64,000 nucleotides of DNA from Triplophysa rosa (Eukaryota > Chordata > Actinopteri > Cypriniformes > Nemacheilidae), in the NCBI RefSeq assembly GCF_024868665.1, contig NC_079897.1, forward strand, positions 7,237,240 to 7,301,239, written 5' to 3'. Shown one piece after another: positions 33,301 through 44,179 of this stretch (positions within the stretch are counted from its first letter, which is position 1; the number at the start of each line of letters is the position of its first letter). The translations under genes and the position numbers were made by a program. The notes under the pieces are model-generated. The model was not told the DNA's origin, ran no database searches, and worked only from the letters and a program-made list of their open reading frames with translations.

Positions 33301-33779
33301 GTGATGGGGTAATGAAAACAGAGGATGAGAGGTTCCTGTGCAGATCAACTAGATTGTACGAGAGTGCTGACTTATTATGAGAGAGAAACAAAGTACTGTG
33401 GAAAAAGACATTTGAAAATGTCGGGGCGGAGAAGCCATGTTTGAAGCTGTCGTAAAAAAGTCAATAGGATGTATACACCTGTTCGTCAGTTGACATCAGC
33501 TGATTTTTTAAAATAATGCATTAAATAGCTATATTTTTTGGCAACCGATAAACAGTCAGACAGTCAAACTAATGACACGTGGGCACTGAAGCTAAATTAT
33601 GTCCTGGTCAAACACAGATCTAATATTTTATATCCAAAAATGTCCCTTGATATATCTAGTGACACCTTGTTTTCATTGTTAATCATTATACATTATACAA
33701 CTTATACAAGTTTATTAGCAGTGTTTTCTGTATTCTGTACATGCATAAAGATAACCAAGCATAACTGGCGAGAGGCAGG
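30303..33779. other. Long intron stretch without genes
   Basis: No receptor exon or transposon ORF was found. An 18-bp perfect palindrome TTCATTGAGCTCAATGAA lies at 32104-32121. 32530-32700 has AAGAACTT and TTCCCCAAAGAAC words resembling a decayed fish MITE. The minus ORF 32780-32989 has no recognisable motif. Confidence 0.5.
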
Positions 33780-34330
33780 CAGCTAGAGCAATCAACCGAG
33801 AGAAATACCAGGAAGGAGAGCCAAGGTGGAGCCCTGGGGGGACTTTCAGGTGAAGCTAGGAAGGCCTGAGGGACAAAGGAGGAGAAGGGGCATGGCTGTC
33901 TAGAGCAACAGTGGTGTGAGGTGAGGACGAAAGTGGAGCCAGAAGGCCGGAGTGGAACCAGAGTGACAATTGACCAAGGTGGAGTCTACCGGATGATGGC
34001 AGGGTGGAGCCAAGGAGCTGCAAGAGACCAGCAGAGGTGGTGGTTGCCGAGGAGTTTGTCACGGAGCTGGATGGGACCAGCATGGACAAAGTAGCCATCG
34101 AGCTGGCACGAAGGAACTTGGAGCTGGGCAGAACCTGTTGTGAAGAAGGAGCCAATGAGCTGAGAGGGACCTGCAGTGACAAAAGGGCCAAGGAGCTAGG
34201 CAGAACCAGATGGGACGAATGAGCCAAGAAGCTGAGTGGAAACAGAGGGGGCGAAGGAGCCAAGGAGCTTGGTGGGACAAGCAGGGACGAAGGAGCCAGC
34301 AGAGAATCCATAACAATATTTGTTTTCCGT
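33780..34330 (+). repeat. Degenerate 36-bp tandem repeat, purine-rich
   Basis: Best preserved at 34060-34305, where units of about 36 bp follow the pattern AAGGAGCC-AAGGAGCT-GGT-GGACCAG-GGGACG. On the plus strand the period stays in frame and gives 12-residue repeats like ELRGTCSDKRAK, ELGRTRWDE-AK, KLSGNRGGEGAK and ELGGTSRDEGAS, interrupted by one stop. It may come from a transposon-borne or gene-derived repeat protein. The serine/leucine-rich minus ORF is its shadow. Confidence 0.6.
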
Positions 34331-34786
34331 GGTGGCTCGGGTGTCAGAAAAGTGGGTAAAGCACAGCACATCTAAACATCGAATCCTGTGTATGGTCATT
34401 GAGGGAACATTGCACTGCAAGTTAGTTTTGAGGGTCAGTCCTTCTGTCATATTGGTGGTGTACAATTCCACAACAGAAGCACGACAGAGATAAACTTTTT
34501 TAGTCCAAGAACACAGGAGAACAGCAGAAACAAAGACTTACCAATGAAAGTCATTGTATCGACCTCTATTTTATTAAACTGTAATAAGTCACGTAAGGCT
34601 GGACAATAGTCATTTTACCACAGTTCTACTGCTTTGCATTGATCTTTGGTAGAATCACTATAAAGAATAAGTAGGTACAGAGGTACAGCGCTGCTGTTCA
34701 AACGCGCGAACAAACGCAGAAGAGGGAAGCGTGCTGGTGAGCTGGCTAAGCTACACGAGCGCGGCTTTCGAACAGCGCTCCCAAGC

Positions 34787-35608
34787 ATTCATCTTTTGAA
34801 TGTCCGTTCCCTTCCTTACAAAATGGATGAACTACTTCTCATCACCCGCATCAACAAGGACTTTTCAAACTCTGATGTATTGTGCTTCACTGAAACCTGA
34901 CTAAGTGAAGCCATTCCGGACAACGAGCTTCACCTGCCGGGCTTCCAGCTGTTCAGGGCGGATCGCATCGCAAAAGTTGGTGTTCAGATGTAACAATGCT
35001 AAAAACTTTATGCTGTCCTAACTTAGAGGCACTTTTCATAAACTGTAAACCTTTCCACTCGCCATGGGAGTTTTCCTCTTTCATCCTCGGGAATGTGTAC
35101 ATTCCCCCAGACGCGTGCGTGAGCACATCGCTTCAACAACTGGCTGAAAAAATAACAGAAATTGAGCAGAAGTATCCAGACTCTGTTTTAATCATCCTCT
35201 GTGATTTTTACAAAGCAAATCACTCCCGTGAACTGCCAAAATACAAACAGCACATTATATGTCCCACCAGAGACAGGAATATATTGTTACAATGCTATTA
35301 AGGATGCATATCACTCTGTCCCACGAGCAGCTTTGGAGCTCTCTGATCACTGTCTAGTTCATCTCATACCAACCTACAGGCAGAAACTGAAAACAGCTAA
35401 ACCTGTAACAAAGACTGTAAAAAGATGGACTAATGAAGCAGAGCAGGATTTACAAGCCTGTTTCGATCTGGATGAGCTCACACAGACTGTGACTTCATAT
35501 ATCAGTTTCTGTAAGGATATGTGCATTCCTACCAGGACATTCTTGTCATTCAATAATGATAAACCATGGTTTACTGGAAAACTCAAACAGCTTCGTCACA
35601 CCAAATAG
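34787..35608 (+). pseudogene. LINE endonuclease remnant
   Basis: LLNVRSLPYKMDE and DVLCFTET-stop-LSEAIPDN show the N and E motifs of the APE endonuclease. The Trp codon of TETWL has become TGA near 34900. Further parts occur as ILCDFYKAN (GDFN-like motif altered to CDFY) and LELSDHCLVHL (the D-H motif) near 35330, in shifting frames. VTKTVKRWTNEAEQ begins the linker to RT. Not functional. Confidence 0.8.
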
Positions 35609-35649
35609 GATGCTTACAAAAGTGGGGATGAAATCAGGCCAGGAACAGA

Positions 35650-36780
35650 CTAACAAAGGAAATCAGAGTGGCTAAAAAACGCTACTCTGAAAAGCTGAAA
35701 AAAACGTTTTCGGCCAACGACCCAGCGTCAGTATGGACTGGTCTGAAGAACATCACCAAGTACAAGACACCACCCCCACAGTCTGTGGAGAATCAACAAC
35801 TGGCTGATGATCTGAATGTGTTTTACTGCCGATTTGAAAAGACCAGACTCACACTCCACACCCGCTCTGATCTGATCTGCACTTCACACATTCACCCACC
35901 CCCCGTGCAACCCCCCCTCCTGCCTCCCCCATCATTCTACCTGCACTTAAGGTATGTGTAGAGGATGTGAACCGGGTCTTCAAGAAGCAGAAGACCAAGA
36001 AAGCTCCAGGCCCAGAAGGTGTTTCACCTGCCGCTGTGCGAAGTTCCCCACTGCTTCAAATGCTCCACTATCATTCCGGTCCCCAAAAAAATCAAAAATC
36101 ACTGGACTTAACGACTACAGACCTGTCACTCTCACGTCTGTGGTTATGAAGTCATTTGAGAGACTGGTCCTGGCCTACCTGAAGGACATCACTGAACCCT
36201 TGCTGGATCCTCTTCAGTTTGCCTACAGAGCAAACAGGTCTGTTGATGATGCAGTCAACATGGGGCTGCATTATGTTCTACAACACCTTGACAGACCTGG
36301 GAATTACGCAAGGACCTTATTTGTGGACTTCAGTTCGGCCTTTAATACATGCCTGACCTTCTCTCAGACAAAGTAACCCAGCTCTCCGTGCCCACCCCAA
36401 TCTGTCAATGGATCACTAACTTCCTAACAGACAGGCAGCAACTAGTGAAGCTGGGTAAACATCCGGGACTCTCACAATCAGCACTGGTGCCCCTCAGGGA
36501 TGCTCTCCCCACTGCTCTTCTCCTTGTATACAAACGATTGCACTGCAAAAGACTCCTCTGTCATGCTCCTGAAATTTTGGCCTCATCCACAATGGAGAGA
36601 TGAAGTTGCAGAGCTGGCTGTCTGGTGCAATCACAACAACCTGGAGCTCAACACGCTCAAAACAGTGGAGATGATCACGGACTTCAGGAGAACACTCCCC
36701 CCACTCACCATCATGAACAACATTGTGGCTGCAGTAGAGTCATTCAGGTTCCGGGCACTACCATCTCTCGCTCGACCTGA
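35650..36780 (+). pseudogene. LINE reverse transcriptase remnant, catalytic box deleted
   Basis: RVAKKRYSEKLKKTF, KKQKTKKAPGPEGVSPAAV, LNDYRPVTLTSVVMKSFERL, PLQFAYRANRSVDDAV and FVDFSSAFNT (about 36320-36350) follow in several frames. The PQG block is decayed (PLRDALP), then LLFSLYTNDC. Where the FADDTT catalytic box should follow LLKF, the text runs directly into WPHPQW near 36570-36580, so the two catalytic Asp codons are missing. WCNHNNLELNTLKTVEMI continues. Confidence 0.85.
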
Positions 36781-37075
36781 TTTTGCCAAGTGGTTGATCT
36801 CCTCAGGACAACACTGAATATTTTGTTGACCTAAGGACAACATTTTTATAAATAAAACCTAAACCCACACCAAACCCCAACCCTAACCATAACTTACCCC
36901 TAAAATCAGAGGGAAATGATAAGTGAGAAACAATGGTCTAGAAGCACCTAATGCTGGTTGGAAGATTAAACTTAAAATAAAATGTAAACTTATTTCTGAA
37001 ATCTGATTGGTTGATTTAAATGTTGTCCCAGTGTCAACATGATGTTGCCCTAAGGATATCAACCACTTGGCAAAA
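36781..37075. mobile_element. MITE inserted in the LINE
   Basis: Inverted ends: TTTTGCCAAGTGGTTGAT at 36781-36798 and its exact complement at 37058-37075. A looser match continues inward (TCCTNAGGNCAACA) to about 60 bp. The 295-bp inside is non-coding, with an AACCCTAACC-like stretch. LINE sequence resumes after it with ACCATCTCTCAGGACCTGA, which partly repeats the ACCATCTCTCGCTCGACCTGA just before it. That repeat could be a modified duplication. Superfamily not determined. Confidence 0.8.
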
Positions 37076-37812
37076 CCAGGAGAGCCACCATCTCTCAGGA
37101 CCTGAAAAAAGCCCAGCAGAGGTAATTCAACATGCCACAGAAGCTGCTCACACAGTTCTACTCGGCCATCGAGTCTGTCCTGTGCTCATCCATAACTGTC
37201 TGGTTTGGTTCAGCTACTAAATCAGACATTAAGAGACTACAACAAACAGTCAGGACTGCTGAGAGGATTATTGGTGCCCCCTGCCCAACCTCCAAGATCT
37301 CTACACCTCCAGAGTGAGAAAAAGGGCTAATAAAATCACTTTGGACCCCACTCACCCAGCTCACTCCCTCTTCCAACTGTTGCCATCTGGCCGGCGCTAC
37401 AGAGCACTGACCACCATAACAGCCAGACACAAGAACAGCTTTTTTCCCGCAGGCTATACTCAGCCTGAACAATTAAAAGCTCTTACGACACACTGTCCAT
37501 CACATTACACACTTGCACATTGCACATAGCATCTGGAAACTGTACATTGTAAGAAACAATAGGTTAAACGTGTAAATAACACATCTGTACACTCTTTTAA
37601 AAAATGATATGTTGTTTTTTGTCTATATTTTTTCACTTTTTGTATATAGTGCATTATTGTTTTTATTTTATTTCTAATTTTTTCTATCTTAATGTATATT
37701 TGCACTATGTTTGCACCATGTGTACACTTTCTTCTGCACTAAGCTCCTGTCGCCAAGTCAAATGACTTGTGTGTGTAAACATACTTGGAAATAAAGCTCC
37801 TTCTGATTCTGA
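37076..37812 (+). pseudogene. LINE 3' coding end and UTR
   Basis: TQFYSAIESVLCSSITVWF, RLQQTVRTAERIIGAPCP, THPAHSLFQLLPSGRRYRAL and RHKNSFFPAGY are the usual C-terminal blocks after the RT in this LINE group, in shifting frames. After 37530 comes an A/T-rich UTR and the short TTCTGATTCTGA tail. Confidence 0.8.
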
Positions 37813-40800
37813 ATAGGTAAAATATTTATTTCAATCTATATTTCCAAATGTAAAAACAACTGTACATAGTACAATTGTAATAATATGTGTCTGAAGAGCC
37901 ATATCAACTTAACATTGTGCATGGTGTGCATTTATTTGTTGGCCATTCCTTCATCAATTACTTCTTGTTTTGTCCAAAAGTGTTAATGATGGCTGCTTGT
38001 GAGGTGCATCCACTTGAAGAGGTACCCACTTCAGATGAAAGGATGGACGGCTGGGCGGATCACATCAAACCCAATTTATAATTGATCATGCTTGAGCATA
38101 TATCCTTTGAATTTCGTGAACAACGCTTTGACAGACAAACCCACACGCTGTGGCTGACAGATCCCCGACCCGCAAAGCCTCAGGGGAAATGAAAGCAGAG
38201 ATCCACTCAAGTTTCCTCTGCCGCGCTGCGACTGATCTGCCCATCGCTCTCTCAAACACGTACTGGACCCAGACACATGTTCAACACTCACCTCCCCTCG
38301 CTCAACAGCACAAGGTCACACATCACCTCCCTCTACCAGCATATTAATGACCTCATTCACAAAAGTGAACAGCTTAAGAGGCCGATGATAACTCATGCAA
38401 ACAACAGAGTTACAACCAATCATCTTTAGGGAAGAAGAAAACCATATCATAGAACAATACAATAAAGCGTTCAAAACCAAGATTTTCACATTTTGAAGCT
38501 TTCTACTACCAACATGTCACGTTCAGAGAATTTTATCTCAAGTCTTGATCTCCCAGATGCTATTGTATTTCAGTAATGTAATTATATGTCTGAATGATGA
38601 AGAATACGGGATAAAGACAAAAGGGGTAAATTCACAGGTAAAAATGCTTTGAAGATGTGTGCAGAATGTTGCCTCGTGAGAGGGCTGTAAAAGTATCTGT
38701 AGATTTCTCTAGAGATGAGATACTGTAGCAGCCACACTGATTCCCTGTTTAGACCAGTAGCAATAATATTTCAGTTAATTTCACTCACATTTATTTGCCT
38801 CTAATGGACTTCTCTGATTGAAATAAGAAAGTCAGCCAGCAGACAGGTTATTTACATTATGGCATAACTCTAAATATCCAACATTATTCTCTTCTTCACA
38901 TTAACATTCATATTACAACTCTTTTTTTAAAATTGCATAAAAAATAAAGCTTTCTGATTTTTCCCAGTTACTAGTTTTAATCCAGCAACAGCTCATATTT
39001 TCTTTATTTTATAATCACAGTCTGCACATCATATAACAGATAATTATGCCTTCAATCTCTTCCATAAGCTTTCAGCAGTGTACTGTACGTTGCATTGCTT
39101 TGAGTGTACACAATACATGCAACAGACAACCAATCATAAACTTCTGTGCTTTCCTTGTATCGTGGTGTCTTACCCCTTAACAATATCAAAATCTCACTGT
39201 AAGATAATGCTTCGGTATAAAGTCCACGGTACGGTATTTATTGCACTATTTAAAATGCCAAATGATGACTTGAAAATCATCCTGTTTTCTTTATCCTCTT
39301 ATCATAACTGTTGCTACGAGGTATGAGTTATAGAATGAGATAAATAATGATGGTAAAATGACCTAAAAATCCCTTTTATAAAATAAAACAATTGCACCAG
39401 ATGGACCTTGCCAAAGGTAACATCTAGGGTAATATTTTTCTAACATTCTCGACGTTAGGCTGAGAAGATTTATTGTTTCATACAGTCATGTACCACGATA
39501 ATATTGAGACGAATTTTGCTATTGCGATAACGCGATATCGATAATATTGTTACATCCGTAGCGATAACCCAACATAGTAATACAGGGTTCGGATTTTAAA
39601 TGTGATTTGTTGTTCTTTTTCTACTAAAAATTTTAACTTATTTAATTTAAGTTATAGTAGACCGACCTAAAAAAATTGTTGAATCTTGTTTAACTTATAT
39701 ATAACCTAAAAAACTATTGCTTATTATTATAATAAAAATGACTACTGTAGATCACTTTAAATGCCGATAATATGTTATAAACACAGTTATGTTGTGAGGA
39801 TAGTATCTGGACAAGATTCATTCCAGCGATGTACGAAATAACGTTCTAGCAATGTAACTTTGTGATTCCCATATTCGGTTTGAAAATGTAACATTGGATG
39901 TTGTTGGAATGTAGTGATTATGTCGCATCTGGATCGGACCATATTAGTTGCGATGAAATAATAATAATGCAAACAATGTTTCTGGTGAATACTTCCCAAT
40001 GACCGAACAAACACATTGTTAACATTGTTTTTCTAATTTAATTTAAACAGATTGTCTCTCAGTATTGAGATTTACATTAATCTGTGATTTAATTTGTCCG
40101 TTAAAGATTAAATTTGATTCATAATTGGAGTGATTTTCTCTGAATGTTTACACTCACATTGTAAAGGTATAAGTAAGGAAAAAATAAAATGCTAAAGTAA
40201 TATGTTAGTCAGTGAGGTAAAACTAAATGACCGTTAATATTGTGATGGAGAAGAGCATGCATTTAGCAAACATGCACACTAAATAAACAGTAACACAATT
40301 AAAATGTTTGTGTCTTGTTAAACTCCAGTTTAATATTTTCAGCTGTGAAAAGTTGAATTTATAGCATTCGTCTTGACATTATAACAGATTTTACTCTAAT
40401 CATAAATTCCCATTATACGGGAATCCCTTATAATAACATAATAAATAGAAATGGCCAGATACAGTACATTAATAAAATGACATAGTGTATTAGTGTCCAG
40501 GTCATCTGGAGACCAGTCAGTGACCATGTCACTATAATGTTCACTTTGGGATTAATTTAGAGATGAGTTATAGCGTTACTTGACATCACCAAGACGTCCT
40601 CAGAACGTGGTCACAAAGTAATGTCACGCTGACCAAATGAAGACTAACTGGCGACGTCTTCAGAACATACTGTGTTTGCTGGGACATGGTCATGCTAATA
40701 TCAGTTTAGAGAGAAAGAAAATCAGTTTTTGAGATTGGCTGTGGAAAGGACCCCAGGGCTTAAGCTATAAAGCAGCTTCTTGATGTCGCATCAAACATAA

Positions 40801-42006
40801 TGAAGGAGACGAGAGAAAAACAATTAGCTAAATGTTCCTGGGGATCAGAGGTAATAATTAGAGTGAAATGAAGTGACAGGTTTAACAGGCAGGGATAATT
40901 TCACATCACCCTTCATCTGGAGGGAAATCTGCCCTTTAATTGAGTTTGCAGGATTTTTGTTTGCCAGACAGGCCAAAGCTCGCAGAAGACCACTGCTATC
41001 TCATGTTGTACCGTCTTGCTTTACCTTCTTTTCATATCTCTCTGTCTCATTCTGCTCTCTTGCTAACCTCCCAAACACACTTTATTTTACACATGCTGGT
41101 ATTGTCCTATAGAGACCCAACAAAACAACCCCCAGCTCTTTATTGTGGCCAAATGGATTCAGTGTCCCACGAGGCGAGATGCAGGAGGGGGGTTTGATGA
41201 AAAAACTGCTGAAAAGTACCGCCGCCATCTCGTCTTTAGTCAGGACTTGGAATAACCTAGAGCTCAATGGAGTGTTAAATGGGAAATCATCTGTATTTCT
41301 GCCACAGCCGTAATGTCATTGCCCCCCGCCCCTCTCACAGCCCAGTGTTGTTGTGAGAGAGCACTGGGTTATCTAATCTACCATGAGCATTTCACCACCA
41401 TGTGCTTACAATAGGCCATTGCGTTTGTAATGTATGTCTGTGCTTCCTGACACAACAATGGAGACAAGCACCTACTCCCAGCAGAGGCGACTTCATTACA
41501 GATGTCTGAGGGGAGCTGCTTGTCCCACTCAAAAATATTCACTCTTATCTACACGGCTTTATCTTGATGAACAGCAATTCCATAATGAATTCTGTAAAAT
41601 CAACACTGTACACATTAACTTCACCCAATCGTCAGCATACAAATTTGGTACAATTTCTAAAAACATTGGTTGTTGAACCTACAGTAATAAATTTTGCTTA
41701 TCAGTATTTTCTAATGTATAGTTTTTTTTGTTTGTTTGGTTGGTTTATTTACAAGCTTACTTGCTCACACCATGTCCACACCAGAGATGTATGGCCAAAA
41801 AATATATATTTTGTAAATTTACTACCGTAAATATATCACAAACAAATATGGCCGGAAGCATGCCTATAAACTTTGCCCACTGCTGCCCACACTTTGGGAA
41901 TCGCAACCAGTTTATGTGAGCTTTCTGATATGATGTCACTCAAATGTCACTTTTCTTACTTCACAATAAACTGTAAAAAAGCAATAGAGTTCAGTTGTGA
42001 ACACAA
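37813..42006. other. Long intron stretch without genes
   Basis: No exon with splice borders or transposon ORF was recognised. 39470-39560 has GCGATATCGATAATATT-type short palindromes. 40680-40990 has balanced composition with several TAATTA/CAATTA words, a candidate conserved non-coding element by look only. Confidence 0.5.
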
Positions 42007-42300
42007 AACGTCTTGGTTACGGATGTAACCTCAGTTCACTGATGGAGGAAACGAGACGTTGTGTCGAGCCGACAGATGGGGTTCGTCCCTGAGAACCAAT
42101 CGCTTCCGACTTCTTAGAAAAGGCCAATGAAATTGGCGAATAAAATTTGCATGCCGGACTCCGCCCCCGGATATCCGGGTATAAAAGGGAGACGGCGTGC
42201 CTCTTTCATTCACCTTTGTACTGAGGAGCCTGAGACCTCTCACGACTGCTGCAGTGGGCAGCACGTGTTGTGGCAAGAAGGACACAACGTCACGTTCCCT
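42007..42300 (-). repeat. DIRS 3' inverted terminal repeat
   Basis: Outer dyad GGTTACGGATGTAACC (42014-42029), a decayed second dyad, then CCAATGAAATTGG (42125-42137), octamer (42146-42153), CCCGGATATCCGGG (42167-42180) and TATAAAA (42181-42187). It is the complement of the 5' repeat at 48610-48829. This subtype, with TTCGTCCCTGAGAACCAATC, differs from that of the copies at 12918 and 62076. Confidence 0.88.
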
Positions 42301-42385
42301 CCATCAGGGAACTGAGGTTACATCCATAACCAAGACGTTCCCTTTCTGTCGGTCTCTCGACGTTGTGTCGAGCCGACAGATGGGT
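42300..42385 (-). repeat. DIRS internal complementary region
   Basis: On the plus strand it reads GGTTACATCCATAACCAAGAC, then GTT (42337-42339), then CCCTTTCTGTCGGTCTCTCG. The left half equals the element's 3' end and the right half its 5' start, joined through one shared GTT. On the element's sense strand this is the complement of the joined ends. In DIRS elements such a region is thought to template closure of a circular cDNA. The same arrangement is at 62360-62452. Confidence 0.88.
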
Positions 42386-43036
42386 TTCCTATGGAAAATG
42401 CCACAACACTGTGCCCTGTCACAATCTCTAGTGAAGCGACGGTGACTGGTCTGGGCGTGTCAGCCATGAGCGCTACCGCGAAATTGTAACCTACCAGTGG
42501 GTAGGTAGGGGGTCCCAGAGCTTTACTTGAAAGGTGGGAAGGCCCCTGCCTTCGGCCTCACACCGTAAGGCCACTGGGTAAGCGTTACTTCCTCAAGCGG
42601 GGGATGCGCTACAGAGACCACTTCCTACCAGAGGGAGGAGTTTAGTGGAGATACCAACATGGTCTCACCGATGGGGGAGAACTCATGGGAAGAATGTGCG
42701 TACTGAAGGAGTTAACCGCGAGGTGGAGGTCTACCTAGGGAAGGTCATGGGTTACCAAGGTGGGAACCAATCATGAGGATACATCAGACGGAACCACCCT
42801 GCTGGGGGGTTACAACATCCGGTAGCACTAGGTCCGGTTAGAGCTATGTTGTGGATAACTCAGTTGGTACCCGGCCTAAGGGGCAGGGCTGCTCTGCCCA
42901 GCCCGCCCGCAGGAGGTGCATGCTTAGTGATCGATGGAGTGCCTGTTCTTCACCCAGTGGGGGAAGAAGGGAGGCTAGTTTAATACGCTGACCCCCTTTG
43001 GAGAAAGGGGGGAAGGTACTGTCATAGGCGTACACC
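42386..43036 (-). other. DIRS 3' non-coding region
   Basis: About 650 bp between the recombinase and the internal complementary region. Part of it is shared with the tail of the copy at 22061 (25412-25733) and with 62560-62730 in the deleted copy. Small ORFs on both strands differ between copies. No methyltransferase-like ORF, as found in some DIRS elements, was recognised. Confidence 0.6.
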
Positions 43037-43840
43037 CTACCGGCCGCCAGTCTTGCCTGATGCTTGCAAGACTCGAGCTGATACCGGTTTTACGCGGAGG
43101 CTGTAGGACCTCGCGAAGGTGATGGGTGTAGCCCAACCCGCAGCTCTGCAGATGTCTGCCAGAGAGGCGCCTCGAGCCAGTGCCCACGAGGAGGCTGTAT
43201 TCCGTGTGGAGAGAGCTCTCACCCAGTGGGTGCGGGTGTTCTTAGGACAGGTACGCCATAGTGACGGCGTCCATGATCCAGTGCACCAATCTCTGTTTGA
43301 GACAGCCCTCCCTGCTGATCTCCAAAACAGACAAAGAGCTGCTCAGAGCTCCTGTGGCTCTGCGTGCGGTCCAAGCAGAGGCGCAATGCGCGTACTGGAC
43401 ACAACACGGATGGGGTTGGGTCTTCCTCCCCGGTGGGGAGCGCCTGTAAGTTCACCACCTGGTGTAGGGGGGGTGGTGTTAACTTTGGGCACGTAGCCGG
43501 GCCGGGGTCTCAGGATAGAGTGAGAATCACCGGGCCCGAGTTCTAGGCAATCTGTGGACACGGAGAATGCTTGTAGGTCCACTACCCTCTTGAACGCCAT
43601 CATCGTGAGGTGAGAAAGAGCGGCATCTCCGAGGGGCTCCAGGACCGCATAAAGGTCGCAAGAGGGTACGGAGCGTGGGTGAGGCGGTAGCCTTCCCGCA
43701 CCCCTTAGGAACCAAATGATCAGGTTGTGCTGTCCTAGAGACTTACCAGGAACTGGGTCGTGATGAGCGGCAATAGCAGCTACATACACGTTCAGTGTGG
43801 AAGTGGAGAGATTACTCTCGAGTCTCTGGAAGGACAGCAC
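43037..43840 (-). pseudogene. DIRS tyrosine recombinase, broken
   Basis: LSFQRLESNLSTSTLNVYVA at the N-terminus and FKRVVDLQAFSVS (first catalytic Arg) lie in one frame. PSVLCPVRALRLCLDRTQ is in a second. The C-terminus has RALSTRNTASSWALARGAS where the HxxR motif should be (His lost, STRN), then ADICRAAGWATPITFARSYS with the nucleophile Tyr. The catalytic His change and frameshifts make it inactive. Confidence 0.85.
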
Positions 43841-44179
43841 GTTCCCAATCGAGCAACTCCGCGGGTCTTCTCATCGAGAAGAGCACCAGGATGAGAAGAG
43901 GCACCACTTACTTGTCCAGGGGCCAGACATGGAGGTTCCAGAGGTCTGGCCTGGGATGCCATAACGTGCCCTTCCCCTGGGAAAGCAGGTCCTTCGTCAG
44001 GGGGATCGGCCAGGGGGGAGCTGTTGTCAAGAGCATTAGCTCCGAGAACCAAGTCCGGTTGGGCCAGTATGGCGAAACTAGTACACTTGATGCTCCTCTT
44101 CCCTGACCTTGCACAGGGTCTGTGCAATGAGGCTCACTGGGGGGGAGGCGTACTTCCGCTTGTCCCACGGCCAGCTGTG

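Larger units (their letters stand above)
34690..37812 (+). mobile_element. Decayed Rex1/CR1-like LINE
   Basis: On the plus strand, endonuclease sequence appears near 34787 (HLLNVRSLPYKMDELLL) and the 3' end is ACTTGGAAATAAAGCTCC followed by a TTCTGATTCTGA tail at 37812. In between are broken pieces of a jockey-superfamily ORF. No clear target duplication was found, and the 5' border at about 34690 is approximate. A MITE interrupts it at 36781-37075. The clade is judged from remembered motifs; Rex1/Babar or another CR1 relative are both possible. Confidence 0.8.

Noticed and set aside
33856..34371. Ser/Leu/Pro-rich 171-codon minus ORF
   Set aside because: Shadow of the 36-bp purine-rich repeat; no signal peptide or domain, and the plus frame is the one that keeps a periodic peptide.
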